From: CAZASK01 sp964487845
GTDB taxonomy: Bacteria > Chlamydiota > Chlamydiia > Chlamydiales > FEN-1388
DNA length: 8,405 nucleotides
Assembly (NCBI GenBank): GCA_964487845.1
Contig: CAZASK010000042.1
Span: 1 to 8,405 of the forward strand
Direction of reading: 5' to 3'
The notes under the pieces are model-generated. The model saw only the letters and a program-made list of their open reading frames with translations, ran no database searches and was not told the DNA's origin. Shown in pieces: positions 1-7,900 of this stretch (positions within the stretch are counted from its first letter, which is position 1; each line of letters starts with the position of its first letter). The translations under genes and the position numbers were made by a program.

Positions 1-59
1 AGTTTCTTAACGTTATTGGCACAATATTACGTAATGATTGGCGGAGTTAGGGTTTTATA

Positions 60-1424
60 TCAACCGAAGATGTCTTTACAGTACTGCTGAAGTCCATTTT
101 TTACTATCTCCATCATCTCAATCTTGCTTGGACAGACAAATTCACACAGAGCAAAATCTTCATGATGCACCTCTAAAACCCCAAGCTCTTCAGCAAGCTC
201 CCAGTCATCTCCCATAATGGCTCTGACAAGCTGCATCGGCAAGATTTGAAGCGGCATCACGCTTTCATAGACTGAGCCATCGATAAAGGCGCGCTCTTCC
301 CCATGCTGACTCGTTGTAAAATTCCAACGTTTTTTTCTTGTGTCCATATGACCAGAAGCGTAGGCACCGCTCGCTGTGTATTTATCCGCGCCGAATCTAA
401 AAAAGTGCAGAAATTCTCTTTTTTCTTCTTCAGGGAAGGCGCACAAAACGGTGTCAGACATCCCGACACTATCTTTTGCCATACACTCATCACCCGTGAG
501 AGGATCACCTGAAATAATTCTATGCATACCAGGAGCTAATTTATTTTCTATAAGCTCATTCACAGCCTGTCCTTTACGAACGCGATACAATCCTCTCTCA
601 TGCACCAGCACGGAGGGGCCTGCTATGGCAATAACGCTATCTTTTGCTATTTTTCCTTTACTAAAGAGTGTTCCAATCGCGATGACATCAAGCACAGACA
701 CTGTCCACACTACATCTCCCACATGCTGGATAGGGTCAATCTTATGAATATGTAAAGAAACATTCCCTGCAGGATGCGGGCCTGCTACTGTGTGCTTTTC
801 TACCCCAGTTGCGTCAGTAAATGGAGCGAAGTGAATTCCTGCTTTGTGCACAAGGTGCACTTTCCCAGAGGTGAGTTTCGCCAGAACTGAAAGGCCTACT
901 TGAAATTCTTTTTCATGTCCTACTACCTGCATCTCTGCCATGGGAACAAAAGGCGCTGACTCAATTGCTTTTACAAAGATAGAGCGCGGCATTTTTTTTG
1001 GATGTGCGAGCCTATCAAAAGGCCGCATCTTGATATATGCAAAAAGGCCTGCCTCAAGCAGCTTGTGTATGATCTGTTCTTGAGTAAGAGCCCCAAGAGG
1101 ATCAACAGAAAAATGCTTTTCTTGTTCTTCTCGCTCCCGCTTGACTGTAATCGCTAAAAGTCGTCTTTTTTCTCCGCGCTTGACTTCATCTACAATACCT
1201 CCAGCACAAGACACAAAAAAACGACCAGGGACATCTTTATCTTCTGCAAGAGGATCTCCCACTTTCACATGATCTCCTGGCTTTACCAACACGCGAAACT
1301 TTACAGCTTCATGATGTTGAAAATTGTAGCCAATGACTTCAGCTACAGGCCCTTGACGAATAGCTCCCGTTGCCTCGCCAAGTACAGGAATATCTAATCC
1401 ATTTTTTACATTGATGTGAGTCAT
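60..1424 (-). CDS. nqrA: Na+-translocating NADH:quinone reductase subunit A
   Basis: Encodes NqrA, the cytoplasmic-side peripheral subunit of the Na+-NQR complex, which oxidises NADH, reduces quinone and pumps Na+ across the inner membrane; NqrA is associated with quinone binding. The 454-residue length fits the family (about 445-470). It starts with the typical N-terminal NVKNGLDIPVLG segment, followed by a lipoyl/barrel-sandwich-like region (VLVKPGDHVKVGDPL). Further NqrA landmarks are RPFDRLAHP, a GL-VLAKLTSGKVHLVHKAG stretch, GPHPAGNVSLHIHKIDPI and the C-terminal ALCEFVCPSK segment. No signal peptide or membrane helix is seen. I chose ATG at 1422-1424 over the in-frame GTG three codons upstream, because the GTG lies inside the Shine-Dalgarno sequence. 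It is the second gene of a leftward pair, 64 bp after the small upstream gene. The partners nqrB-F are not in the window; in Chlamydia they are also encoded elsewhere. No hairpin terminator is visible in the 59 bases after the TGA stop. Confidence 0.96.
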   Translation of the reverse strand: MTHINVKNGLDIPVLGEATGAIRQGPVAEVIGYNFQHHEAVKFRVLVKPGDHVKVGDPLAEDKDVPGRFFVSCAGGIVDEVKRGEKRRLLAITVKREREEQEKHFSVDPLGALTQEQIIHKLLEAGLFAYIKMRPFDRLAHPKKMPRSIFVKAIESAPFVPMAEMQVVGHEKEFQVGLSVLAKLTSGKVHLVHKAGIHFAPFTDATGVEKHTVAGPHPAGNVSLHIHKIDPIQHVGDVVWTVSVLDVIAIGTLFSKGKIAKDSVIAIAGPSVLVHERGLYRVRKGQAVNELIENKLAPGMHRIISGDPLTGDECMAKDSVGMSDTVLCAFPEEEKREFLHFFRFGADKYTASGAYASGHMDTRKKRWNFTTSQHGEERAFIDGSVYESVMPLQILPMQLVRAIMGDDWELAEELGVLEVHHEDFALCEFVCPSKIEMMEIVKNGLQQYCKDIFG

Positions 1425-1429
1425 GCTTC

Positions 1430-1437
1430 CCACCTTT
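1430..1437 (-). promoter_or_regulatory. Ribosome binding site of nqrA (decides the start)
   Basis: Read on the minus strand this is AAAGGTGG, five bases before the ATG at 1424. It is a good Shine-Dalgarno match. The alternative GTG start (1431-1433) lies within this motif and would have no ribosome binding site of its own, so the ATG is preferred. Confidence 0.7.
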
Positions 1438-1488
1438 CAAGTTGTGTTTTTTGCATCATCCATAGTCAAACAGGATAAAAGCAACTTT

Positions 1489-1938
1489 TTAATGCATCGA
1501 AATCCAATTTTTCTTTCCAATAAAGCCTCCTTTTGGACGCGCTGGTTTTGGCTTATCTGGAAGCGGCTGATCTCCTGGAGAAGAGGAGTCGCCAGGGGGA
1601 TTTTCTTTGTCAATCATCGCTCGAAGCTTTTGCTCCAGTTCTTTTCTTGTCTTTTCAATCATTTTCCAGTCTCTCTCTGCAAAATTGGTTGGAGTGTCAA
1701 GATATCGTCTAATGTCTTCAGGAGAAATTCCCTGCTCTTCATAGCTTGCTTCAATCTCTTTTTTCAATGCATGATGATAGCCCTTGCAGCGAGCAAACTG
1801 CTCTTCCAAGTCTTCATCCTCTGATTTCTCTAGGGCAGCAGGGAAGGCAATAGGCTGTTGCTCTTTTTGTGCATTAGGCTGCTTCTTCATTTTCTGTGCT
1901 GCTTCAAAAATATTTGAGAAATCTTTATCCTGTCCCAT
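1489..1938 (-). CDS. Small charged hypothetical protein, probable CT635-type chlamydial protein
   Basis: A 149-residue protein of unknown function. No catalytic motif, signal peptide or membrane helix is visible. Residues 1-45 are polar and rich in Lys, Gln and Glu; residues 45-115 are predicted helical with a likely coiled-coil stretch (around ERDWKMIEKTRKELEQKLRAM); the last 35 residues are a Pro/Ser/Gly/Lys-rich, probably disordered tail. The gene lies directly upstream of nqrA, 64 bp apart on the same strand, and divergent from greA. From memory this is the position of CT635 between CT634 (nqrA) and CT636 (greA) in Chlamydia trachomatis, so I infer a homologue by position, composition and length; this needs an alignment. 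The start at 1938 has no evident Shine-Dalgarno sequence, but no better in-frame start is seen. A link to Na+-NQR is only suggested by the shared operon. A secreted or scaffold role is possible but unsupported. Confidence 0.8.
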   Translation of the reverse strand: MGQDKDFSNIFEAAQKMKKQPNAQKEQQPIAFPAALEKSEDEDLEEQFARCKGYHHALKKEIEASYEEQGISPEDIRRYLDTPTNFAERDWKMIEKTRKELEQKLRAMIDKENPPGDSSSPGDQPLPDKPKPARPKGGFIGKKNWISMH

Positions 1939-1955
1939 ATACGCAATGCACCAGC

Positions 1956-1984
1956 TTTATAAAATGACGCTCACTTCAGAGGGA
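1956..1984 (-). promoter_or_regulatory. Candidate promoter of the small gene/nqrA operon
   Basis: On the minus strand TATAAA (1961 to 1956) matches five of six bases of the sigma70/sigma66 -10 consensus. The -35 position at normal spacing would read TCCCTC (1984-1979), a poor match that lies inside the proximal arm of the 18-bp inverted repeat. Transcription would begin about 11 bases before the ATG at 1938. This is inferred from pattern only; weak -35 elements are common in chlamydial promoters. Confidence 0.25.
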
Positions 1985-2033
1985 ATTACAAAACTCGAAT
2001 TTGGCCTCGAAAGCAAGTTTTGTAATTCCCTCT
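1978..2033. repeat. Perfect 18-bp inverted repeat with 20-base spacer
   Basis: The left arm AGAGGGAATTACAAAACT (1978-1995) is exactly reverse-complementary to the right arm AGTTTTGTAATTCCCTCT (2016-2033). The 20-base spacer (1996-2015) contains CTCGA-like repeats and could fold further. The element starts 40 bp upstream of the leftward small gene and ends 144 bp before the greA start. Neither side is followed by a T run, so it does not look like an intrinsic terminator. It could be a dispersed palindromic element (REP or MITE-like), a dyad operator for the divergent operons, or an mRNA hairpin in a 5' leader. No protein-coding role is proposed. Confidence 0.85.
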
Positions 2034-2147
2034 TCAAATTAGAAAAGATGGCGATTAAACAAAAGAACTAACAAGCATAAGTTTTATATTTTCTTCAATT
2101 CACTTATTTTTATACACTTTTCACACATACCGATGCATTCGGCATCA

Positions 2148-2155
2148 TATATATT
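2148..2155 (+). promoter_or_regulatory. Candidate -10 region of greA-rdgB
   Basis: TATATATT offers overlapping -10-like hexamers (TATATA, TATATT) 22-30 bases before the greA ATG. No acceptable -35 hexamer lies 16-18 bases upstream. The start site would give a short leader of roughly 15-20 bases, which includes the GGGG at 2167-2170 that could act as the ribosome binding site. The small dyad GATGC/GCATC (2132-2136 and 2142-2146) lies just upstream. Confidence 0.22.
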
Positions 2156-2177
2156 TTAGACAAGATGGGGTACTCAC

Positions 2178-4349
2178 ATGGCATATCTGGAAGAGATCCG
2201 GAATCAACTTCTAGGGAGAAATTACCAAAAAGTGCTTATCCTGTGGCAGGAATACTGCTTAGGGGAATCACTTGATTCAGAGGAGCTCACTCAGATTTTA
2301 GAGGCAATCAAGCAATCAGATTTCGCAAAGCAATTCGCAAACCATGTCATCGATATTCTTCCACAAGTACTGACACTCACTTCGTCTCAACAACAACTAG
2401 CTCCCTTAAAAGCAATATATGATCTAGAGACCCAAGACTCCGTAGAGCTACAAGAGATTGCTATTTCTTTTCTTCAAAATGTCTATGGTTCTACGCCTCT
2501 TTTCAATGAAAAGCTCAAACTTGTAAACCTCCGAGGGGGAGGTTCCTTTCAGGGGTGTATTTCCAACTTCTGCCTGCTCAACCATCTTCAAAAAGGAAAT
2601 TTTGTCTTCCACACAGCTGGTTGGGGTGTTGGTGAAATAACCGAAGTTTCTTTCGTGCGAGAGCAAGTCGTTATCGAATTTGAACAACTGAATGGTGCTA
2701 AAAAAGAAATTTCTTTTAAAAATGGCTTTAAGACGCTAATTCCTCTTGAACATTCGCACTTTCTTGCAAGACGTTTTGGCAATCCAGACGCTCTCGAACA
2801 AGAGGCTAGAGAAAACCCCGCTAGCGTCATCCACTGCCTTCTTGCAAGTCTCGGTCCAAAAACAGCCGCTGAAATCAAAGAAGAGATGACAGACTACGTG
2901 ATCCCTGAAAAAGACTATTCGAAATGGTGGCAACAAGCTCGCGCAAAACTCAAGAAAGACCCACTCCTCGACGTCCCTGAAAATGTAAAAGAGCCGTTTC
3001 GTCTTCGAAAAGGGGAAGCCTCCTGGAAGGAACGCATCGAAAAGGCATTTCTTGGGAAAAACACCTTCTACGCGCTCCTTGCTGCTGCAAACACACTTGT
3101 AAGAGACTGCCCAGAAATTGCAAAAAATGCGGAAGCGAAAAACTCTGTAATAGAAAAGCTTCGCGGCTCCGTACATCCTCAAAAGCCAAAAGCTGCTGAA
3201 GAGATTCAGCTGCTTCTCTTCATGGAGCATGCTCTAGGCATCCCCACTGATGCTGCAACAAACGCCCCCATGATTCAAGATCTTGAAAGCATTGAAGAGG
3301 TGTTATCACACATCGAGATGCTCTCACTCAAAAAGCGCTTTCTGGATGAAATACATGAATTAAGAGGTGACTGGAGAGAGCTCTTTCTTCAGATTTTGAT
3401 CTCTTCGGAGTCTAATCAAGTCAAAGACTACGCTCTCGAGCTGCTCAGCACAAAAGAAAATGAACCACTTGTGCAAAAGCTACTTTTTGAGCTGCTCGCA
3501 CATCCAAAAAAACATCCTGAAAGCGTTGTGTGGTACTGCACAAAACTTATTGAAAACAAGGCCCCGTTCCTCAACACAAAAACCTATCTTCATCAATTTA
3601 TAGAAGCATTTTTAATTGCCCTACATGCTGCAGAGCAAAAGAGCGACTTCAAAGAGCTGACAAAGAAAATGACGCTGCAGCTTACCAAAAACCGATTTGC
3701 CCTCGTACGCGAGCTTTTCAAAGATGCTTCCTTAGCATTCGTAAAAGAGTTTCTTCTCCTTGTCTCGAAGTGCCACTCATTCAGCTCTCATGAACTCAAG
3801 ATATTCCAATCTTTAGCAGAGGTTGCCTATCCGAGTTTAGCGAAGGAAGAAAAAGAGCAAGATGCAGACATGCATATCGTCTGGACAACAGAAGCGGGGT
3901 ATCGCAAAACAAAAGAGCGCATTGCTTATATAGCCACTATTGAAATGGTAGATGTAGCAAAAGAAATAGAAGCTGCGAGAGCTTTAGGTGATTTAAGAGA
4001 AAATTCAGAGTTTAAGTTTGCGCAGGAAAGACGCGCTCGCCTGCAATCGGAGCTCAAGCTCTTGTCTGATCTCTTTCAGAAAGCGCGTATTATCACAAAA
4101 GATGACATCGACACTGAAAGTGTCAGCATAGGCTCTATTGTTACCCTCACAAGCTCTGATGGAGAGAGCATCTGTTATACCCTGCTCGGGCCTTGGGATG
4201 CAGATGCTGACAAAAACATCTTGTCGCTGCAGTCAAAGGCAGCGCAGGAGATGCTCGGTAAAAAACTCCATGACACCGTCTCTTTGAAAGGAGAGTTGTT
4301 TAAAATTAATGCCATTTCGAGTTACCTTGAGGGAGAACAAAGTAGGTAG
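2178..4349 (+). CDS. greA: Long-form transcription elongation factor GreA with large N-terminal extension
   Basis: GreA binds the RNA polymerase secondary channel and stimulates cleavage of backtracked RNA. The GreA part is residues about 570-716: a coiled coil with the signature around ALGDLRENSEF (D605 and E608 being the acidic tip pair), then the C-terminal FKBP-like domain ending in the typical LSLQSKAAQEMLGKKLHDTV. Ordinary GreA is about 158 residues, so roughly 565 residues are added in front. Within these, residues about 141-195 form a beta-rich segment (GNFVFHTAGWGVGEITEV, then VVIEFE and KKEISF) resembling Tudor/CarD-like barrels. Residues about 205-560 look all-helical, with a WW motif near 250. 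Long GreA proteins are known in Chlamydia (CT636, about 715 residues) and in spirochaetes, so this is a lineage trait rather than a new fusion. ATG at 2178 is preceded by GGGG at seven bases. The stop is one base from rdgB, indicating co-transcription. Confidence 0.94.
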   Translation: MAYLEEIRNQLLGRNYQKVLILWQEYCLGESLDSEELTQILEAIKQSDFAKQFANHVIDILPQVLTLTSSQQQLAPLKAIYDLETQDSVELQEIAISFLQNVYGSTPLFNEKLKLVNLRGGGSFQGCISNFCLLNHLQKGNFVFHTAGWGVGEITEVSFVREQVVIEFEQLNGAKKEISFKNGFKTLIPLEHSHFLARRFGNPDALEQEARENPASVIHCLLASLGPKTAAEIKEEMTDYVIPEKDYSKWWQQARAKLKKDPLLDVPENVKEPFRLRKGEASWKERIEKAFLGKNTFYALLAAANTLVRDCPEIAKNAEAKNSVIEKLRGSVHPQKPKAAEEIQLLLFMEHALGIPTDAATNAPMIQDLESIEEVLSHIEMLSLKKRFLDEIHELRGDWRELFLQILISSESNQVKDYALELLSTKENEPLVQKLLFELLAHPKKHPESVVWYCTKLIENKAPFLNTKTYLHQFIEAFLIALHAAEQKSDFKELTKKMTLQLTKNRFALVRELFKDASLAFVKEFLLLVSKCHSFSSHELKIFQSLAEVAYPSLAKEEKEQDADMHIVWTTEAGYRKTKERIAYIATIEMVDVAKEIEAARALGDLRENSEFKFAQERRARLQSELKLLSDLFQKARIITKDDIDTESVSIGSIVTLTSSDGESICYTLLGPWDADADKNILSLQSKAAQEMLGKKLHDTVSLKGELFKINAISSYLEGEQSR

Positions 4350-4350
4350 T

Positions 4351-4959
4351 ATGGAATTGGTCATCGCCTCTCAGAATTCACAAAAAATCTTAGAGCTGCG
4401 CAATATTTTCAAGGCGCTTGCTCCTCAGATCGAGCTGCTCACGCTCTTTGACTTCCCGAGCTACAAAAGGCCCGACGTGCGTGAAGACTCTTTTGAAGAA
4501 AATGCAAAGCAAAAAGCTCTACACGCTGCCTCACAACTTCAAAAATTTTGTTTGAGTGATGACTCAGGAATCATCGTCCCTGCCCTGGGTAAAATTGGGC
4601 AGGCGCTGCAAAGGCGATATATAAACGAAAGAGACTCTGCTGTGCAGGAGACAAGAAGACTACTAGAAGAGATGGCACCCTTCCATGATGCAGAACGCGA
4701 GGCTTACCTGGAATGCGCGATTGCAATTGCAGCACCTGGAGAGATCAAAAAAGTCGTTACCGCACGCACAGAAGGCACTTTGGCCGAGCAAGAGCGCGGC
4801 AAGATCATGTTTGAGTTTGACACGATCTTCATCAAGCATGACTACAGCAAGACGATTGGAGAGCTGGCACCTCACATAAGAGCCCGTATCTCTCACAGGA
4901 GAAAAGCGGTAGAAAAGCTGCTTGGCGCGCTTGAATCACTGAGCCGCTCTCTCGTCTAG
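4351..4959 (+). CDS. rdgB: RdgB/HAM1-family non-canonical purine NTP pyrophosphatase, divergent
   Basis: The family hydrolyses ITP, dITP and XTP to monophosphates, keeping deaminated purines out of DNA and RNA; it acts in the cytosol as a dimer. The 202-residue length is typical. Motifs in order: VIASQNSQKILEL at the N-terminus (nucleotide/phosphate binding), FEENAKQKA (residues 48-56), the catalytic DDSG (D70-D71), and ISHRRKA near residues 180-186 (base recognition by His and Arg). Two conserved parts are eroded: the usual GFGYDPIF loop reads MFEFDTIF (153-160), and the GAPG-type loop after DDSG reads KIGQ. Activity on the usual substrates is therefore probable but not certain. ATG at 4351 was chosen because it starts right at the family N-terminus. 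It lies one base after the greA stop, so translational coupling is likely; AGTAGG at 4341-4346 may serve as ribosome binding site. Its 3' end overlaps that of convergent pbp2 by 24 bp. Confidence 0.9.
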   Translation: MELVIASQNSQKILELRNIFKALAPQIELLTLFDFPSYKRPDVREDSFEENAKQKALHAASQLQKFCLSDDSGIIVPALGKIGQALQRRYINERDSAVQETRRLLEEMAPFHDAEREAYLECAIAIAAPGEIKKVVTARTEGTLAEQERGKIMFEFDTIFIKHDYSKTIGELAPHIRARISHRRKAVEKLLGALESLSRSLV

Positions 4960-7900
4960 AAAAACACTGTCCCCTCCATGCCTTGCTTTAATGGAGCGCC
5001 ATTTTTCAATGACCTGTGCTGCCAGAGGCGCCGCTTCTTTTCCATACCCTCCATAGCGCAGGCACACTACTACCACAAGCTCTGGCCGCCCATAGGCATC
5101 ATGGAAGTGAAAAGAATGTTCTTTGTCGAATGAAATCCCCCCAAACCATGTGTGGTTATAGAGGACAAGTGGAGAAAAGGGTGTAATGCGCTCTTTCACT
5201 TCAGATGTACTCGTCTTGCCAACCGCATGATCTTGGATGTTTGCAAAATCTGCCTTCATAGAGGGATGTTTCGAAAAAATAGTTGCCAGCTGCCTGCCTG
5301 AATCTTTATGGAGCTGCCCTAACACTCGCTGCATCCCCTGAAGAAGTCTTGCCCGCACAACCTCTGGCAAAAAAATCTCTCTACGTACATCGGTAGAAAT
5401 GGCACGCAGTGTTGGCTTTTCTTGTTCAGGAAGCGTTGCCAAAAAGAGAGGAAAATCAATGCCTATCGAACGAAGAATTTCTTTATGTGGATATGCGGGC
5501 AAAGAAACCAGGTCTTTGTCATAGTAGCATCCTTTGCCTACCAACATCTTTTCAATTTTAGGCTGCAAAAGCTTCCCCCCATTAGCAACGGCCGAAAGCA
5601 TGCAAGCGGACTGAAGCGGTGTTGCAGTAAATGCTCCTTGGCCAATAGCAAAAGCATATAATCCCGTTTTATTCGTCTTCAAATCACTTGGCAATGTGCA
5701 CCTTGCCTCATGAGGAAGGCGAATCTTCGATTGCTCTCCATAGCCAAATTGTGTGGCCGCCTTTCGTAAGTCATCAGGGTCCTGAAGGTAATCACCAGCG
5801 AGCAATGAGAAATAGGGATCACTCGATGTCTCGATCGCACGCATCAAGTCAACCCGTCCGATATTTCGATTTAAGCTTTTTGGCACACGTCCACCTTTAT
5901 AGAGCTGTGGAATAGGCTTTCCATCCAAAAACTGCCCTACATATACCTTGCCATTCTGGGTAAAAACACGATCTACCATCTCAAAAAGTTCAAGGTGTTT
6001 TGTCTGCGGTTCTTCTTGATATCGCTGACAAAGCGCAGCATAGGCAGTCACAATTTTAAAAATAGAGCCTTGTGCTGCAGGATTGCGATAGGCAAAAGAG
6101 CTCATATAGCCAGGGCCATAGGCATAGCTAAAGGCTGCCGCCATATCTTGTAGAAAATTCAACTTGCCATATTTTCCATACAGCGGCTCTTTCAAATCAG
6201 AAAAGGGACGAAAAAGCTGCAAAAATGGGACACAAAGATCTTCTCCCATACGAGCTATCGCATCATCAAGTAAAGAAGTATCCATAGCCCCCTCTAGAAC
6301 ATCGAAATAGGCCTGAAGTGCAAGCTGCTCATCCGCCGGTAAAGAACTTTTCTTGATAATGGCATATTCAAGAAGATAGGGCTTCCACAGATTCCAAAAA
6401 TGGTCAAACTGTACAGATTCTTCTTTATCAAGATACTCAAGATAGGGCCTTGCTGTCTTTTTTTCGCTCTTTTCTGCTGCTCGTTTTTTTTGTAAAAACT
6501 CTTTTTCATGATCTTTTCGGAAAATGGCAAAATCACTTGCTCGAAATAGCTGCCTTACCTCTTGCCGCACCTCTTCGACTAAGGTCACATAACTTGTCAG
6601 CAGTTCACGATATTGCCTAATAGTGAGCGATTGAATGTACGGAAAAAGCTGCTCATCGATTCTCTCTGCATTTACCACAAGCCTTGTTATATCTAAAAAT
6701 GTCAGCCTCTCTTGATTATGAGGAAGTGAGAGGAGATACGTGTCCAAGATGGCTTTTTGTTTGGCAATATCTTGTAAAAAGAGTGCAATGTCATCAGAAG
6801 ATTCATTTCTTTCTGATTCGGGATAGATGAGCGACATCACTTCATGAGGCTGCATCAACGGCAATCTCATCGATATTGCAGAAAAAGCCTGTTGCACAGC
6901 AATCACATTCCCAAGCGAAGTCTCCTCATGTAGATGCTTTTGCAATAATGAATCTTGCGGTAATAGCCACTCCAAAAATCGAGCCCATGTGAAAGGCATC
7001 TCTTCTACTATGAATTTCTGCTTCTTTTCATCATATCCTTCTCGCATTACAGGAATCAGACCATCCCACACAGCTCCCAACGCTTTTTCACTCGCCAGCC
7101 ACTTCAATGCTGGGTTTTGCCACCAAATCGTCTTCTTTTTTGCTGCAATAAAATCATTAGGGTCAAATCGCGGGAAACTCGCCAAAGCAATCACCTCGCC
7201 TGTATTTGGCTCCATAGCCACAATAGCACCTCCCTTCACCCAGGGAAGTTTATCTTTTTTCTTTACAAGGATATCTCTATCTTTTTCGCTTTGAGCAAGC
7301 AGCGCTTCAGCAAACTCTTGCAGCTCATGTGAAATGGAAAGGTAGAGTCTTCTTCCAGATAGAGGTTCATGAGATCCAGGAAGTTGGCGCAAGAAATTGC
7401 CTTTAGCATCCGCAAAATAGAGCTTTTTTCCTGCAAAGCCACGGAGCTCTTCTTCAAATGCCAACTCACTACCTAAAAGCCCTACATCGTCGCCGATGGT
7501 GTAGGCCATCTCCTGCAGCTCTGCAAGACGCCTCTTCGCCTGTCCATATGAGGTAATGCCCTCTGGAAGCTCTACATCTTCAAATAGATTGTCCTCTATA
7601 CATTTCACATAAAGCTCAAGACGCTTTATTTCATCAACGATAGATCGATATTTTTCCTGTGGTATAGGTCCTATATATCCAATTACATGCGATCCTGCCT
7701 TTCCATGGGGGTAATGTCTCTTTGGATAACGCTGACAGCTTATCCCTGGCCAATCTTTTTCCATCATTTTCAAGCGGTAGTATTCTTCTTCTGAAATTGG
7801 GTCTTTGATCAGATAGGGGATATGTCCATAGAAGACAGCATTTGAGTGAATTTCATCTTCTATACGAGAAGAATCGAGCTTCAGCACTCTTGCAAGAGCA

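Noticed and set aside
1..59. Short palindromes TAACGTTA (8-15) and ATTACGTAAT (26-35) and the twice-seen ATTGGC after nqrA
   Set aside because: Eight- to ten-base AT-rich palindromes without a T tail or known site are expected by chance. No terminator, tRNA or gene is seen here.
1439..1487. AAGTTG/CAACTT inverted pair in the leader of nqrA
   Set aside because: Only six base pairs closing a loop of more than 30 bases; too weak to call an attenuator or terminator.
1784..2071. Rightward reading frame of 95 codons across the start of the small gene and the inverted repeat
   Set aside because: It lies antisense to the small gene for half its length, runs through the palindrome, and lacks a ribosome binding site. 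It is best explained as a shadow frame.
2736..3230. Leftward frame of 164 codons inside greA
   Set aside because: Fully antisense to well-supported greA coding sequence, Phe/Cys-rich with no recognisable motif; a shadow frame.
6484..6491. Run of eight T (A8 on the coding strand) within the PBP2 insertion, a possible slippage site
   Set aside because: It encodes Q-K-K-R in frame, no alternative-frame product of interest follows, and such runs are expected in Lys-rich coding sequence of this composition.
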